In this document: positions 14,341-22,877 of the stretch, in pieces
How positions within the stretch are numbered: position 1 is the first letter of the stretch
Layout: each line of letters begins with the position of its first letter
IMG/VR virus record: IMGVR_UViG_3300034524_000062
Location: 1-35,603 of that record
Reading direction: 5' to 3' (one strand)
DNA length: 35,603 nt
Source of the DNA: a virus
Program-made: the position numbers and the translations under genes
Notes under the pieces: model-generated
What the model saw: the letters and a program-made list of their open reading frames with translations, nothing else
Told to the model about the DNA's origin: nothing
Databases searched by the model: none

Positions 14341-15741
14341 CTAAGCCTGGAAGGGGTTCTCAAACCCCGTTTCGACTTCAATCCAGCGCATGATGGGCAC
14401 CGGCACGATTCGCACCTTAACCCGCAGGGTGGAAGTGGCGATCACGTCCTGGTCCCTGGGGATCACCACCCGGCCGGCCATGATCTCTCCCGCACCGGTC
14501 ATGATGTCCAGGGGTGCCGTCAGGTCGCCTTCCAAGGCGTCAATTCCCGCCGGCGTGGCCTCGCTGTGCTCGTGCCGGAGCGCCGCCATCCTTACTTGAG
14601 CGCAGGCCTTATCCATCACCCTGCGCAACTCAACGTAGCGGAAGTCGCTGACCTCCGGAGCCATCATCCGCCCATTGGTCACATAAAAGCCAGCCATGCC
14701 AATATACTGCCTGAAGGTAACATATCGCGCCTCGTCTAGCGCCAGGATATGTGCATCATTCAAACCGTCAGGCAGCAGCCGCACAATGCCGGGAACAGCG
14801 CCCAGGGCCACCTCGCCGGGGCTCTTTTGTATCTTGCAGGAACTCACCCAGCCGGCGTAGATGCCTGCCAGGTTCCGCTCCACCTGCCTGCCGGTCAGGA
14901 GGTCAATCACTTCGCCCCTGGCGGCACAGACCGCCACCCTGGTGGAAGCGAAGTTCTGGGCCTCGGTGACCCGCGCGTTTACCCAGGTGTCTACCGTGTC
15001 GGTGGCTGCCGGTCCGGCGGCCTCGGCCAGGAAATGAATATAGCGGAACTTGCTCTCCGCCATGCTGGCCAGGCTGGAAAGAGCCGTCCACATGGCGGCG
15101 TCCGATTCGCCCACCACGTGAATAAACTCAAACTCGTAGGCGGAATCCAGCAGGGCTTGGACCGCCGCCTGGACACTGGATACGCTGGCCTCGGGCGCTG
15201 TGGTATTGAACTGGTACAGATCGCCGGCCTTGAAGCTGTTTTCAGGGTTCACTGCATCCTCGGTGAAGTTTAACGTGATCCCCGTGTCCGGGATGGCGTA
15301 TGACGCCTGCACTGTCAGCTTTCCGCTCCAGGTATCGCCCCCGTCCAGGCTGTAACGGAATGAGGCTGCATTTAACCCGCCGGGGTCGGCGATCTTCACC
15401 TGCACTTGATAGGCGTCCAGCGGACTACCGGCGGCGGTCATGTTGCCGGTGCCGGTCTTGGTGGAGGAGATGGTGCTAATGGTTCCGGCTATATCCCCAT
15501 TGGCCCGCACTGCATAGACCACCTTGCTGCCCGCCTGGAAGCTGTCGCCCAGGGCGTTGGCCAGCGGTCCGGTACCGAACAGGTCTTTGATTTTGCTCGG
15601 GTCAGAAATACCCACAATCTGGTTAACCGTACCGGCGGAACATACGCCGACCTTGGCATGCACTCCGGCCGCTCCGGGGCTCACCAGCCCCAGACCGCCA
15701 TCCAGAATGGATATACTTACATCTGGCAGGGTAGCCATCAA
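14341..15741 (-). CDS. Tail sheath protein (Mu gpL-like)
   Basis: A 466-aa contractile sheath subunit. Supporting features are the N-terminal DVSISILDGGLGLVSPG region, the central GESDAAMWTALSSLASMA domain and the conserved C-terminal part (RYVTFRQYIGMAGFYVTNGR, then YVELRRVMDKACAQVRMAAL). In Mu-like phages the sheath lies directly before the tube, as here. It shows that the phage is a myovirus. Two adjacent ATG codons exist at the start; the first was kept. Confidence 0.92.
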   Translation of the reverse strand: MMATLPDVSISILDGGLGLVSPGAAGVHAKVGVCSAGTVNQIVGISDPSKIKDLFGTGPLANALGDSFQAGSKVVYAVRANGDIAGTISTISSTKTGTGNMTAAGSPLDAYQVQVKIADPGGLNAASFRYSLDGGDTWSGKLTVQASYAIPDTGITLNFTEDAVNPENSFKAGDLYQFNTTAPEASVSSVQAAVQALLDSAYEFEFIHVVGESDAAMWTALSSLASMAESKFRYIHFLAEAAGPAATDTVDTWVNARVTEAQNFASTRVAVCAARGEVIDLLTGRQVERNLAGIYAGWVSSCKIQKSPGEVALGAVPGIVRLLPDGLNDAHILALDEARYVTFRQYIGMAGFYVTNGRMMAPEVSDFRYVELRRVMDKACAQVRMAALRHEHSEATPAGIDALEGDLTAPLDIMTGAGEIMAGRVVIPRDQDVIATSTLRVKVRIVPVPIMRWIEVETGFENPFQA

Positions 15742-15745
15742 TCAA

Positions 15746-15964
15746 TCACCCCTTCTTTACCAGCGGCCCGGCCAAAAAGTCCTTCAGGGCCTTCTGGTAC
15801 TCTTCTTCGGTTACCACCTTGCCGGCGGCCCAGTTCTGCCGGACCTTCAGGCCTTCAAAGGCCCAGGCCGGCGTCCCGCTTGCGGCCGCCAATTCTTCAA
15901 TCGTTTTTCCCTCAACAGGAGGGCGAACTGTTTCATCTATGCTTTTGTCCTTATCCCTGGCCAT
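15746..15964 (-). CDS. Mu gp38-like small protein (DUF2635 position)
   Basis: A 72-aa protein just upstream of the sheath gene, the position of Mu gp38/DUF2635. It is charged, with VRPPVEGKTIEELAAASGTP near residues 13-32; the VRP..G pattern is reminiscent of that family. Function is unknown even in Mu. The stop codon is four bases before the sheath start, so the genes are coupled. Confidence 0.65.
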   Translation of the reverse strand: MARDKDKSIDETVRPPVEGKTIEELAAASGTPAWAFEGLKVRQNWAAGKVVTEEEYQKALKDFLAGPLVKKG

Positions 15965-15966
15965 TG

Positions 15967-16494
15967 CTAAACCTCCTCTGTCACTTCATTTTCCAGCGCC
16001 ATGGTGCCCGGCACATTGAAAAGGGGTAGCTCCTCGTCCCGGTACACTCCACCCTCAAAGAACACTATCGCCTCCGCTCCCGCCTGGTTGCGCAGGAGGC
16101 TCCCGTCATCCTCACGGCTGGCCATCTCAGCGTTAATAAGAACGGCGTTTCCGCTGGCGTCCAGAAACCTGCGATCCAGGCTGGCCAGGAATGTCGTCAG
16201 TACTCCCTCGGCTTCCGCCTCGGTCCGGTGGACGATGGCCACCCGGAGCTGCAGGTGCCTTTTATGCGTCCGCCACCGCACCCGGCGCACTCCATTTACC
16301 AAGTCGTCTTCCATGGCCACCCGTTGGGGGCTGTATTCCAGGCGCTCCTGCCGGGAAAGCAGGTCCATGCTGGCCGACACCAGTGCGTAGGGGAGAGCGT
16401 GATGCTTCTGGCTGTCTTCAGCGGTCTGATAAATTGCGTTAATCCCGGCCGCCTGCAGTTTCTGGGCCAGGTATTGTTTGCACTGGGCAATCAT
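15967..16494 (-). CDS. Mu gp37-like tail protein (DUF1834-type)
   Basis: The 175-aa product has the pattern MIAQCKQYLAQKLQAAGI and AVLINAEMASREDDGSLLRN and lies between gpG-like and gp38-like genes, matching Mu gp37/DUF1834. In other phages proteins in this slot terminate the tail tube or complete the neck. It overlaps the upstream morphogenesis gene by four bases. The tail-terminator role is inference. Confidence 0.7.
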   Translation of the reverse strand: MIAQCKQYLAQKLQAAGINAIYQTAEDSQKHHALPYALVSASMDLLSRQERLEYSPQRVAMEDDLVNGVRRVRWRTHKRHLQLRVAIVHRTEAEAEGVLTTFLASLDRRFLDASGNAVLINAEMASREDDGSLLRNQAGAEAIVFFEGGVYRDEELPLFNVPGTMALENEVTEEV

Positions 16495-16976
16495 TCAATC
16501 GCCCTCCTAATGGCCTCGGCCACAATTTCCCTGATCTCGGCCTGATCCTCATTATTAAGCCCCAGCACCGGCCTGGCCGGTATCTTGACTTGCTTCTTCA
16601 CCGCCCACTGGTCGCCAATCCGAAAGCGCAGCGCCTTGGCCTTGCGGGGCTTGATAACGCGCCCCTCCTGGTGGACCCTGGCGTAAGGCCAGTTGGTACC
16701 CACGTCCACCCGGTCAGGTCTTTCGCGGTAGTCAAAGCTGTTTTGAAAATGTCTGGTATCTACCAGGGTCTGGCCGCCCTCCGCCTTGGCCCGGTAGGAC
16801 GCAGGCCACTTCTTGCCGTCCGGCCCCTCGCCCTTTTTGAAGCGGTCGTGGACCGTGCCCAGGATATACTCGCCTATCTCCCGGTGGATGGCAGTGAAGT
16901 TGATCGTGGCCAGGCGTTCCAGCCGGCGTTCCACCGCCAGAAAGTCGCCCTGGATTTGAAGGCCCTCCCGCGCCAT
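16491..16976 (-). CDS. Phage virion morphogenesis protein (Mu gpG-like)
   Basis: This 161-aa protein belongs to the virion-morphogenesis/tail-completion family (Mu gpG, P2 gpS-related). Characteristic segments are FKKGEGPDGKKWPASYRAK, TLVDTRHFQNSFDYR and VGTNWPYARVHQEGRVIKPR, the last including the Tyr-Ala-x-x-His-Gln-Glu-Gly pattern typical of these proteins. They help to join head and tail. The gene follows a DUF1320-like gene at one base distance. Confidence 0.85.
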   Translation of the reverse strand: MAREGLQIQGDFLAVERRLERLATINFTAIHREIGEYILGTVHDRFKKGEGPDGKKWPASYRAKAEGGQTLVDTRHFQNSFDYRERPDRVDVGTNWPYARVHQEGRVIKPRKAKALRFRIGDQWAVKKQVKIPARPVLGLNNEDQAEIREIVAEAIRRAIE

Positions 16977-16977
16977 C

Positions 16978-17403
16978 TTACCAACCCCTCATGGTGTCCC
17001 GGCTGAATATTCGGCCGCCGGACTGAATTGTCGCGCCGCCTTCCGTCGGCGGCTGGCTCACGCCGATGCTTACCAGCCCCTTAGCCAACTGCTCCAGGAA
17101 GGTCAGGGCAGCCTTATACCGGTCCACCACCGACTTGTCGGCGCTCTCCTCGTCGTAGCCCCGCCGGGAAAACAGGTTATACAGGGCGATGTCCACGGCA
17201 ATCTTCCTGATCACCCCCGGCACCGGGTTCAAAGGCGTCTGGTACCGGGCTGCAGCGTAAGAGTTGATCAGGTCGGTGGCATCTTCGATGGCCCGGCCCA
17301 CCCGTTCTGTATTTATAGTCCCCAGGCCTTCGTCGTCGGTCAGTTCGACCAGGACGGGCTCTGCTACTTGCTTTTTCAGGTCATCCAGGGTGCAGTACAT
17401 CAT
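16978..17403 (-). CDS. Mu gp36-like protein (DUF1320), head-tail adaptor type
   Basis: The 141-aa sequence fits DUF1320: MYCTLDDLKKQVAEPVLVEL at the start, a helix AIEDATDLINSYAAARYQTP and IRKIAVDIALYNLFSRRG. Mu gp36 and its relatives have the fold of head-tail connector (gp6-like) proteins, forming a ring below the portal. It overlaps its upstream neighbour by four bases and precedes the gpG-like gene as in Mu. Confidence 0.88.
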   Translation of the reverse strand: MMYCTLDDLKKQVAEPVLVELTDDEGLGTINTERVGRAIEDATDLINSYAAARYQTPLNPVPGVIRKIAVDIALYNLFSRRGYDEESADKSVVDRYKAALTFLEQLAKGLVSIGVSQPPTEGGATIQSGGRIFSRDTMRGW

Positions 17404-17747
17404 TCAGCAGCCCCCGCAGCAGCCTCGTCATCCACCATCACCGGCTCCTTGCAAATCAGCGCAATCAACTGCTTTTTAGTGGCCTTCTCCGGGACTTCCA
17501 GCTCCATATCGGCAGCCAGCTTTTTTAATTGGGCTACGGTCATTTCCTGCAGGCCCACAGGGTCCAGGTATCCCACCGTCCTGGCATCCACCCGGTCGGG
17601 CTCCACTTCCACCGTCAGGAGCGGGTCAGCCTGTAGCACCGCCAGTTCCTCGGCGCTAAATCTGTCGTCCGGGTATTCGGTAGGGCGGGCGGGGTGAAGG
17701 ACCCCGCACCGCCGGTACCCATCAACCTTGCTCGTTATCCGAATCAT
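17400..17747 (-). CDS. Mu gp35-like protein with SAP/Rho-N-like helix pair
   Basis: A 115-aa protein in the slot of Mu gp35/HI1506, between the capsid and gp36 genes. The N terminus (IRITSKVDGYRRCGVLHPA, then EYPDDRFSAEELAVLQADP) is the family pattern. Residues about 68-98 (MTVAQLKKLAADMELEVPEK, then TKKQLIALI) form a HeH/SAP or Rho-N-like helical domain often seen at the C terminus of these proteins. The precise role is unknown. Confidence 0.8.
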   Translation of the reverse strand: MIRITSKVDGYRRCGVLHPARPTEYPDDRFSAEELAVLQADPLLTVEVEPDRVDARTVGYLDPVGLQEMTVAQLKKLAADMELEVPEKATKKQLIALICKEPVMVDDEAAAGAAE

Positions 17748-17760
17748 CCGCCGTCACCCC

Positions 17761-18654
17761 TTACGCCGCAGTGCCGGTGGAACCGTAGGCCAGTTGCCAC
17801 AAGCCATAGCCGGCATTGTCGCGGCTATCCACGCCGTAGAGGAATTCCTTCTTCATGAAGACGTTCTCGTCATCGGGCTGGTCCTTGGCCACAAACTGCG
17901 GCGCTCTGCGCCTTTGGAAGATGAGGGGCTTAATCGGTTTGCTCACATCCAGCAGGAACCACATATTGTCATTGCCTGCCAGTTCGGGAGCCACCAGCAG
18001 CTCGGCGGTGCCCCGCCAGGGGTTTGTCGCGCCGGTGGCATCTGTTTCAGCCATCAGGATTTTCCGGGCCGTTTCTTCGTTGGCCGGGGCCACTACCAGC
18101 AGGTTGGGGACGATTTTCAGCGGCCGGCCGTGCTCGTCCTTAAAACTCATCATGGCTGCCCTGGCAGCCGCGTAAGACGCAGCGGAGAGCTTCGCCGTGC
18201 TGACATTGGACTGCGGAGGCTGGTTGCCGTCCACGTGTTCGGCCGCGAAGAACGGCTGCCCGTCATAGCACTTCTGGGTGAAGCCGTTGACCAGAAGCTC
18301 AAACACCAGCTCGTCAGGGTGCAGGGCCGCTGACTGGGCCAGGGCTTGGATCAGGGGAGTGTAAATGCCGATGGCGTCGTCCTCGATGTCGTTCCGGTCC
18401 ACCGCCACGGTCGCTTCCCAATCGCGGTTTTTGATGGTGTACCCATGGGCGGCCAGGTTTTGGATCACCCGGTCGCCGATCCACTCCCGCATGCGCGGGA
18501 CCTTACCCAGCCACTTGTATTCCTCCTCGCGGGTGGAGGAAGGAACCTCGGTGGCAATGCGCGGGTAAACTGGCTGGGTATTCTCGAACGCCTTATTGAA
18601 AATGGTCTTAAAGCTCCGGTAAATGCTCTGCAGGGTCGCCTGGTTAACAATCAT
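17761..18654 (-). CDS. Major capsid protein (Mu gpT-like)
   Basis: This 297-aa protein is the Mu gpT-type major head subunit, an HK97-fold protein. Diagnostic parts are NQATLQSIYRSFKTIFNKAF at the start, KWLGKVPRMREWIGDRVIQN, WEATVAVDRNDIEDDAIGIY and GQPFFAAEHVDG. It lies after the protease/scaffold and decoration genes, as in Mu. The length is close to that of Mu gpT, and no N-terminal delta domain is present because scaffolding is separate. Confidence 0.95.
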   Translation of the reverse strand: MIVNQATLQSIYRSFKTIFNKAFENTQPVYPRIATEVPSSTREEEYKWLGKVPRMREWIGDRVIQNLAAHGYTIKNRDWEATVAVDRNDIEDDAIGIYTPLIQALAQSAALHPDELVFELLVNGFTQKCYDGQPFFAAEHVDGNQPPQSNVSTAKLSAASYAAARAAMMSFKDEHGRPLKIVPNLLVVAPANEETARKILMAETDATGATNPWRGTAELLVAPELAGNDNMWFLLDVSKPIKPLIFQRRRAPQFVAKDQPDDENVFMKKEFLYGVDSRDNAGYGLWQLAYGSTGTAA

Positions 18655-18666
18655 CCTTTATCCCTC

Positions 18667-19185
18667 CTAAGATGCCATGATGCCGGCGGCCTTCAGCTTC
18701 GCCAGCAGGGCATTGAAGTCCGCCACAATCCCGGCCACGTCGGCGGCAGTGCTGTTGGCTTGCGCCTGGGCCGTCCTCCGGTTGGCCTCCGCAATATCAA
18801 TCCAGACCTTGGTTGCCGATTCCACCTCGGTAATGATGCCGCACCCAACGGCATTGGTGGTGGATAGGGCCACCGTCTGGTCGTCGCTCACGAAGACCGG
18901 CTTGCCCACGTCCGCTGCGGTCATGCCGCTGGCCTCGAAGTCGAAGACTCCCTCTTTCCAGACCAGCACCGTCTGGGCACCGTTGGCCCCGCTGGTATTG
19001 TCCACGTATTGGCGGGAAACCCCCACGAACTTCAGCCCTGCTATATCCGCAGCCGGCACCGCGTAGCCGCTGGCGTTCAGGCAGACCATGGCCCCGGCGT
19101 AGATCTTCACGCCGGCCGCCACGGGATAGGCCGCCTGGCCGCCCGCCTTCCTGGTCGTATTCCGGTCCTGGGTTAACGCTGCCAT
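18667..19185 (-). CDS. Capsid-associated/decoration-like protein
   Basis: A 172-aa protein between scaffold and capsid genes, a slot usually filled by a head decoration or DUF2190-like protein. The beta-rich first two thirds (AAYPVAAGVKIYAGAMVCLN, then LKFVGVSRQYVDNTSGANG and VGKPVFVSDDQTVAL) resemble such proteins. The C-terminal helix (ADFNALLAKLKAAGI) is an addition. It would sit on the outside of the capsid; this is inferred from position and style. Confidence 0.7.
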   Translation of the reverse strand: MAALTQDRNTTRKAGGQAAYPVAAGVKIYAGAMVCLNASGYAVPAADIAGLKFVGVSRQYVDNTSGANGAQTVLVWKEGVFDFEASGMTAADVGKPVFVSDDQTVALSTTNAVGCGIITEVESATKVWIDIAEANRRTAQAQANSTAADVAGIVADFNALLAKLKAAGIMAS

Positions 19186-19188
19186 CCG

Positions 19189-19713
19189 TTACACCTCCAT
19201 GCCGCCGTATTTCTTAAAGTCCTCATCAGAAACGCCCAACATCTTGTTGACTAGAGCCTGCACGTCGTCCACCGCTGTGGCAGGCTTGCCGGGACCGCCG
19301 CCGGTGGCCGGCTTGAGCGGCACCACTTGCGGGGCCTGCTCCAGGAACGCCTTGAACCCTTCCTGGTCCTTCAGGGCGTACTGCTCGGCCCACTCTTTCT
19401 GCGCCGGGGTGATCTTGCCCTCCGCCAGCGCCCTGGCCACCAGCTCGTCGCGCTCCCGCTGGGCCAGTTTGTCCTGGAGGGCTTTGAACTCTTCAACCCG
19501 CACATAGCCTGACGGGTTCTTCAAGGCAATCACCCGGCCTTTGACCTCCGCCAGCCCGGCATCCTCCTTGAGGTCCAAAAGCTCCAGGACCTCCTTGTGG
19601 GCCGGGGGTTGGGGCTTGTCCTTGAGGGCCTTCACTGCTTCCAGCAGCTTCACCTCGTCCGGCTGGCCGGTAAGCCCCAGCAACCTGGCCAGCTCTTCCA
19701 TAAACTTGGGCAT
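19189..19713 (-). CDS. Nested scaffold protein (Mu Z-like), internal start
   Basis: Inside the protease gene, in the same frame, an ATG at 19711-19713 is preceded by AAGGAGG with eight-base spacing, a better ribosome binding site than many gene starts here. The product would be about 174 aa (MPKFMEELARLLGLTGQPDE onward), helical and charged, the expected scaffold. Mu and many phages make their scaffold from such an internal in-frame start. Expression is predicted, not shown. Confidence 0.75.
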   Translation of the reverse strand: MPKFMEELARLLGLTGQPDEVKLLEAVKALKDKPQPPAHKEVLELLDLKEDAGLAEVKGRVIALKNPSGYVRVEEFKALQDKLAQRERDELVARALAEGKITPAQKEWAEQYALKDQEGFKAFLEQAPQVVPLKPATGGGPGKPATAVDDVQALVNKMLGVSDEDFKKYGGMEV

Positions 19714-20481
19714 CTTATCATCCTCCTTGCCATGTTTATTGACTATCGGCCGCACCCCGGACATAGCCGGCGCGTTCGTCAGGGCCACCGAGTGGATGGC
19801 CACGGCCTTGTTGTCTGCCCGGCGCACCAGCACCACCGGTGACAGGTACCGGTATTCCTTGTTTGCCAGGTACTCCTTGGCCCGCCCCGTCCATTCTACT
19901 CTGGCCCAGAGTCCGTCCGGCCCCCGGTCCTCAAGCTCTTTTATCCACCCGGCCGCCGGGGCCTGGCCGCCGTCAAGGGTCTGGTGCTCATAGTCAATCA
20001 CAATATCATTGCCCCTGGCCTTGAAGTAGCTGATTATCTCGGACATGCTTTCCTCGTCCACGGTGAAGTCCCCCTTGACAGACCGCACCTGGCCGAAGGG
20101 GAGGAGCTGTATCCACTCGGGCACCTGGCCGGCCAGGTCGCTGGCCAGGGTCACCGCGAAGGTGTTCTCCTGGGCGTACTCGCCGATCTTAAACTTCTTC
20201 TTTTTCTCTTCCAGCCGGCGGGATATAATCTCTCGCTCGGCTTCCGTGTACTGTTCCTGGTTGTCCGGCTGGCCCAAGTACCTTGCCGCCACCCTGGTCT
20301 GCTCAGCATTGGGGCACGGGTAGCGGTAGTTTACGGGGTCCAGGTAGTCCTCATCCGTAAGGCTGGGCCACCGGCGCTTGTGTTCCGCCGGCATGGTCAC
20401 ATTGCCGTCGGGCTTGATACCTATCCCATACCTTCTGGATCGGGCTTCCTGCGCCCGCTTTTCTTCCTCGCTTGCCGGCAT
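19189..20481 (-). CDS. Head maturation protease with C-terminal scaffold (Mu gpI-like)
   Basis: The 430-aa protein corresponds to Mu gpI (gp32), the protease that matures the prohead. Its N-terminal protease part has the family pattern WIQLLPFGQVRSVKGDFTVD, NDIVIDYEHQTLDGGQAPA with the expected His, and YRYLSPVVLVRRADNKAVAI. The C-terminal third is Lys/Glu-rich and helical (from about residue 257), like scaffold proteins. A nested start for that part is listed separately. The CGTTAA array lies just upstream of its ribosome binding site. Confidence 0.92.
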   Translation of the reverse strand: MPASEEEKRAQEARSRRYGIGIKPDGNVTMPAEHKRRWPSLTDEDYLDPVNYRYPCPNAEQTRVAARYLGQPDNQEQYTEAEREIISRRLEEKKKKFKIGEYAQENTFAVTLASDLAGQVPEWIQLLPFGQVRSVKGDFTVDEESMSEIISYFKARGNDIVIDYEHQTLDGGQAPAAGWIKELEDRGPDGLWARVEWTGRAKEYLANKEYRYLSPVVLVRRADNKAVAIHSVALTNAPAMSGVRPIVNKHGKEDDKMPKFMEELARLLGLTGQPDEVKLLEAVKALKDKPQPPAHKEVLELLDLKEDAGLAEVKGRVIALKNPSGYVRVEEFKALQDKLAQRERDELVARALAEGKITPAQKEWAEQYALKDQEGFKAFLEQAPQVVPLKPATGGGPGKPATAVDDVQALVNKMLGVSDEDFKKYGGMEV

Positions 20482-20494
20482 GTCATCACCCCCG

Positions 20495-20542
20495 CGTTAA
20501 TAATGCGTTAAAACCGCGTTAAATGGCGTTACAGCGCGTTAA
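20495..20542. repeat. Helically phased CGTTAA array near genome centre
   Basis: Five CGTTA(A/C) motifs in the same orientation start at 20495, 20506, 20517, 20527 and 20537 (spacing 11, 11, 10, 10). They fill most of the gap between the gpF-like and protease genes. The same motif clusters occur at both ends of the phage. In Mu the strong gyrase site lies near the middle of the genome, next to gene I. Confidence 0.75.
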
Positions 20543-20599
20543 CGGATTCGGGTAAATATCTTAATATCCCCCGCTCAAAATAGGGCATTTTTGAGGCCT

Positions 20600-21346
20600 C
20601 TAGGGGCGTTCCCTAGTCCGCTCCTCCTGGCGCTTCCGGTACGCCTCTCGTAGGCTGGGCGGGTACCTCTCCAGTTTCGGTTTCCAGGCCTCTTTTCCTG
20701 GGTTAAAACCGAATCCCGGATCGGGTATTAGCGGCCGGGCCGGCTGTCCCGGCGGCTCCACCAGTCCGGGGGCGGCTCCCGTCTCTACCTTCAGCCCTCT
20801 GCGCCTCACTTCGCGCTCCGATAGGTTGCGCACCGCACAGCGGCAGCGGTAGCCGTTGGGCGGGTACCAGGTGTCCCAAAACGGGTCGTCGGCCCGGCGC
20901 ACCGTCCCGTCCAGGGCCAGGTGGGTGGGGCGGGTCCGCCGGTCATTCACCGCATCATACATCCAGTAGGGCCTGGCCTCCAGGATGTCCGGTTCGGTCA
21001 TCTGCTTATAGCGACCCACGTTGAAGGCCGTCTGGATGTTGGTTCGGAAGATATTGTCCAGGCGGTAAGGGGTGACCCCCTCCCAGCCCCTGGTTTTGAA
21101 AAGCTCCATGGCTTTTTCCTGGAACTCCCTGACCGTCAGGCCTTCGGCAATGGCCTGGTCCAGAAGCCTCCAAACCTCGTTCAGCATGTCCAGCCCGGCC
21201 ATGTCCGCCACCGTGAAGGCGTTGACCTTAATCTCGTCAGCCAGCCGCCGGAACTCCTCCGGTGTCAGCACTACCTTGGAGCGCCAGTAGCTGATGGCTT
21301 CCTCAAAGGGAAGGGGTTCCAGCACAATCTGCGTTAGACTAGCCAT
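20600..21346 (-). CDS. Minor head morphogenesis protein (Mu gpF-like)
   Basis: This 248-aa protein belongs to the Mu gpF/SPP1 gp7-type minor head family. The hallmark C-terminal half is present: RTNIQTAFNVGRYKQMTEPD, WMYDAVNDRRTRPTHLALDG, then DPFWDTWYPPNGYRCRCAVR with the Cys-Arg-Cys motif. These proteins bind the portal inside the prohead. The gene overlaps the portal gene by eight bases. It is shorter than Mu gpF, ending soon after the family domain. Confidence 0.92.
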   Translation of the reverse strand: MASLTQIVLEPLPFEEAISYWRSKVVLTPEEFRRLADEIKVNAFTVADMAGLDMLNEVWRLLDQAIAEGLTVREFQEKAMELFKTRGWEGVTPYRLDNIFRTNIQTAFNVGRYKQMTEPDILEARPYWMYDAVNDRRTRPTHLALDGTVRRADDPFWDTWYPPNGYRCRCAVRNLSEREVRRRGLKVETGAAPGLVEPPGQPARPLIPDPGFGFNPGKEAWKPKLERYPPSLREAYRKRQEERTRERP

Positions 21347-22877
21347 TGATCACCGTGTACCTCCCGTACAGGTCGGCGGCGTATAAGGCCCGCTGTACCA
21401 GGTCCTCGAACTCATCCCGGGCCATTTGGCCATACAGCTCGGCCAGCCGCTCACGCAGCTCCTCCAGGCTGGTGGCCTCGGCGATGGCCCGCTTGACCGG
21501 CTCCAGCATGTCCCGCACCACCGGCAGGGCCTGCATCACGGCCAGGTCGGCCAGGCGGTCCACCTTGCCCTGGGCCGTCCTCGGGTCGCCGTCGGACAGG
21601 ACCAGGTTCTTCAAGGGCATCGCCCCGCCGCCCGGCGGCGTCACCAGGGTTTGGCCGGCTTCCGGCTTCGGAATGCCGAACTTCTCGTAAATATGCTCCG
21701 CCGCTATCGGCAGGCCCACTTCTTTGACCAGGGTGGCGTAGGTCTTGCTCTCGGCCGCCAGGTCCTCGGGCGGCTCGTAGTGGAACTTGATCCAGGGCAG
21801 CCTTACCTCCGGCCCGAAATTGAATAACACCAAAGGCCGGATCAGGTCCCGGCGCAGGGTTTCCGCCAGGGCCTTACAGTCCGCCTCCAGCAGGTCCTGC
21901 CGCACCTCCGCGTGGGTCTGGCTGGCGGCGTAGCTGCCCCGGCTGCCCACCTCGGTGGTCAGGGTCTGCCCCAGGATGGCCTTGGACATCTCGGCGTTGC
22001 AGAAGTTGGCCAGACCCTGGTAGATACTCGCCCCGCCGGTGCCCTTTGTCTCGATGAACTCAATGTCCGTGTTGCGGCTGATGATGCCGGCGGCATCGGT
22101 CCCCAGTTGCACCACCGCCTGCAGGAGCTTTTCACGGTCCTCCGGGGAAGCTCCGGGGTCGTACTTGCCCAGCCGCAGCGGCATGCCGAAGACCTCGGCG
22201 AAAGCCACCCAGTCCTTCAGGGTATAGTTCTTGAACAGGTACATCCAGGCCACCACCCTTAACACACCCTGGCGGGATGGATGGCCGCTCCTGGCTTTGT
22301 ACTTGTGGATGATGAACTTATTGGCCGGCAGCTCTATCCCCTGAACCGGGTTCTGGTCCGTCAAAAGGCGCAGCTCCCCGGTGTCTGCGGTAAAAGTGAA
22401 CCTTTTCTGAGGTACCCAGCGCAGTTCCCTGGCCCACACCCGGCCGTCGGCTATCTCCCACATGATTTCTGTACCGGAAATTCCCTTGCCGATGGCGTCT
22501 AAAAGGTCCAGCAGGGCCTCCTCAAAGCCCAGGATGTGGTCCAGCGCCTCGGTGATAAAGTCCGCCACTTCCCGGTCCCTGGGGTCGTCGGAAAACGGGA
22601 TCACGTCGTAATCCAGCCCCAGCACCGCGTTCTTCCTGGTCTGCAGAAGACTATAAAGGTGGGGGTCCTTTTCCTCCATCTCCTCGAATAGTTCCGCCTG
22701 GCGCAGGATGTCGCCCTCGTCAGCCTCCCGGAAGATGCGGGCCAGCCGCTGGGGCGTCAACCCTACCGACGGGTAAGAGGAGAAGCGGTCCCGGATGGAG
22801 GCCACCGCCACCTCGTCCATTATCGGTTTTTCTCGCATTTTTATCGGCCGGCCGTCCGGCCCGTAAATCGTCGGCAC
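21339..22877 (-). CDS. Portal protein (Mu gp29-like, DUF935)
   Basis: A 512-aa DUF935-family portal, the dodecameric ring through which DNA is packaged and ejected. Typical segments are LFEEMEEKDPHLYSLLQTRK, ALDHILGFEEALLDLLDAIG, GISGTEIMWEI, YTLKDWVAFAEVFGMPLRLG and ILGQTLTTEVGSRGSYAAS. Length matches Mu gp29. Its start shares a base with the end of the terminase gene, so packaging genes are co-translated. Confidence 0.95.
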   Translation of the reverse strand: MPTIYGPDGRPIKMREKPIMDEVAVASIRDRFSSYPSVGLTPQRLARIFREADEGDILRQAELFEEMEEKDPHLYSLLQTRKNAVLGLDYDVIPFSDDPRDREVADFITEALDHILGFEEALLDLLDAIGKGISGTEIMWEIADGRVWARELRWVPQKRFTFTADTGELRLLTDQNPVQGIELPANKFIIHKYKARSGHPSRQGVLRVVAWMYLFKNYTLKDWVAFAEVFGMPLRLGKYDPGASPEDREKLLQAVVQLGTDAAGIISRNTDIEFIETKGTGGASIYQGLANFCNAEMSKAILGQTLTTEVGSRGSYAASQTHAEVRQDLLEADCKALAETLRRDLIRPLVLFNFGPEVRLPWIKFHYEPPEDLAAESKTYATLVKEVGLPIAAEHIYEKFGIPKPEAGQTLVTPPGGGAMPLKNLVLSDGDPRTAQGKVDRLADLAVMQALPVVRDMLEPVKRAIAEATSLEELRERLAELYGQMARDEFEDLVQRALYAADLYGRYTVING

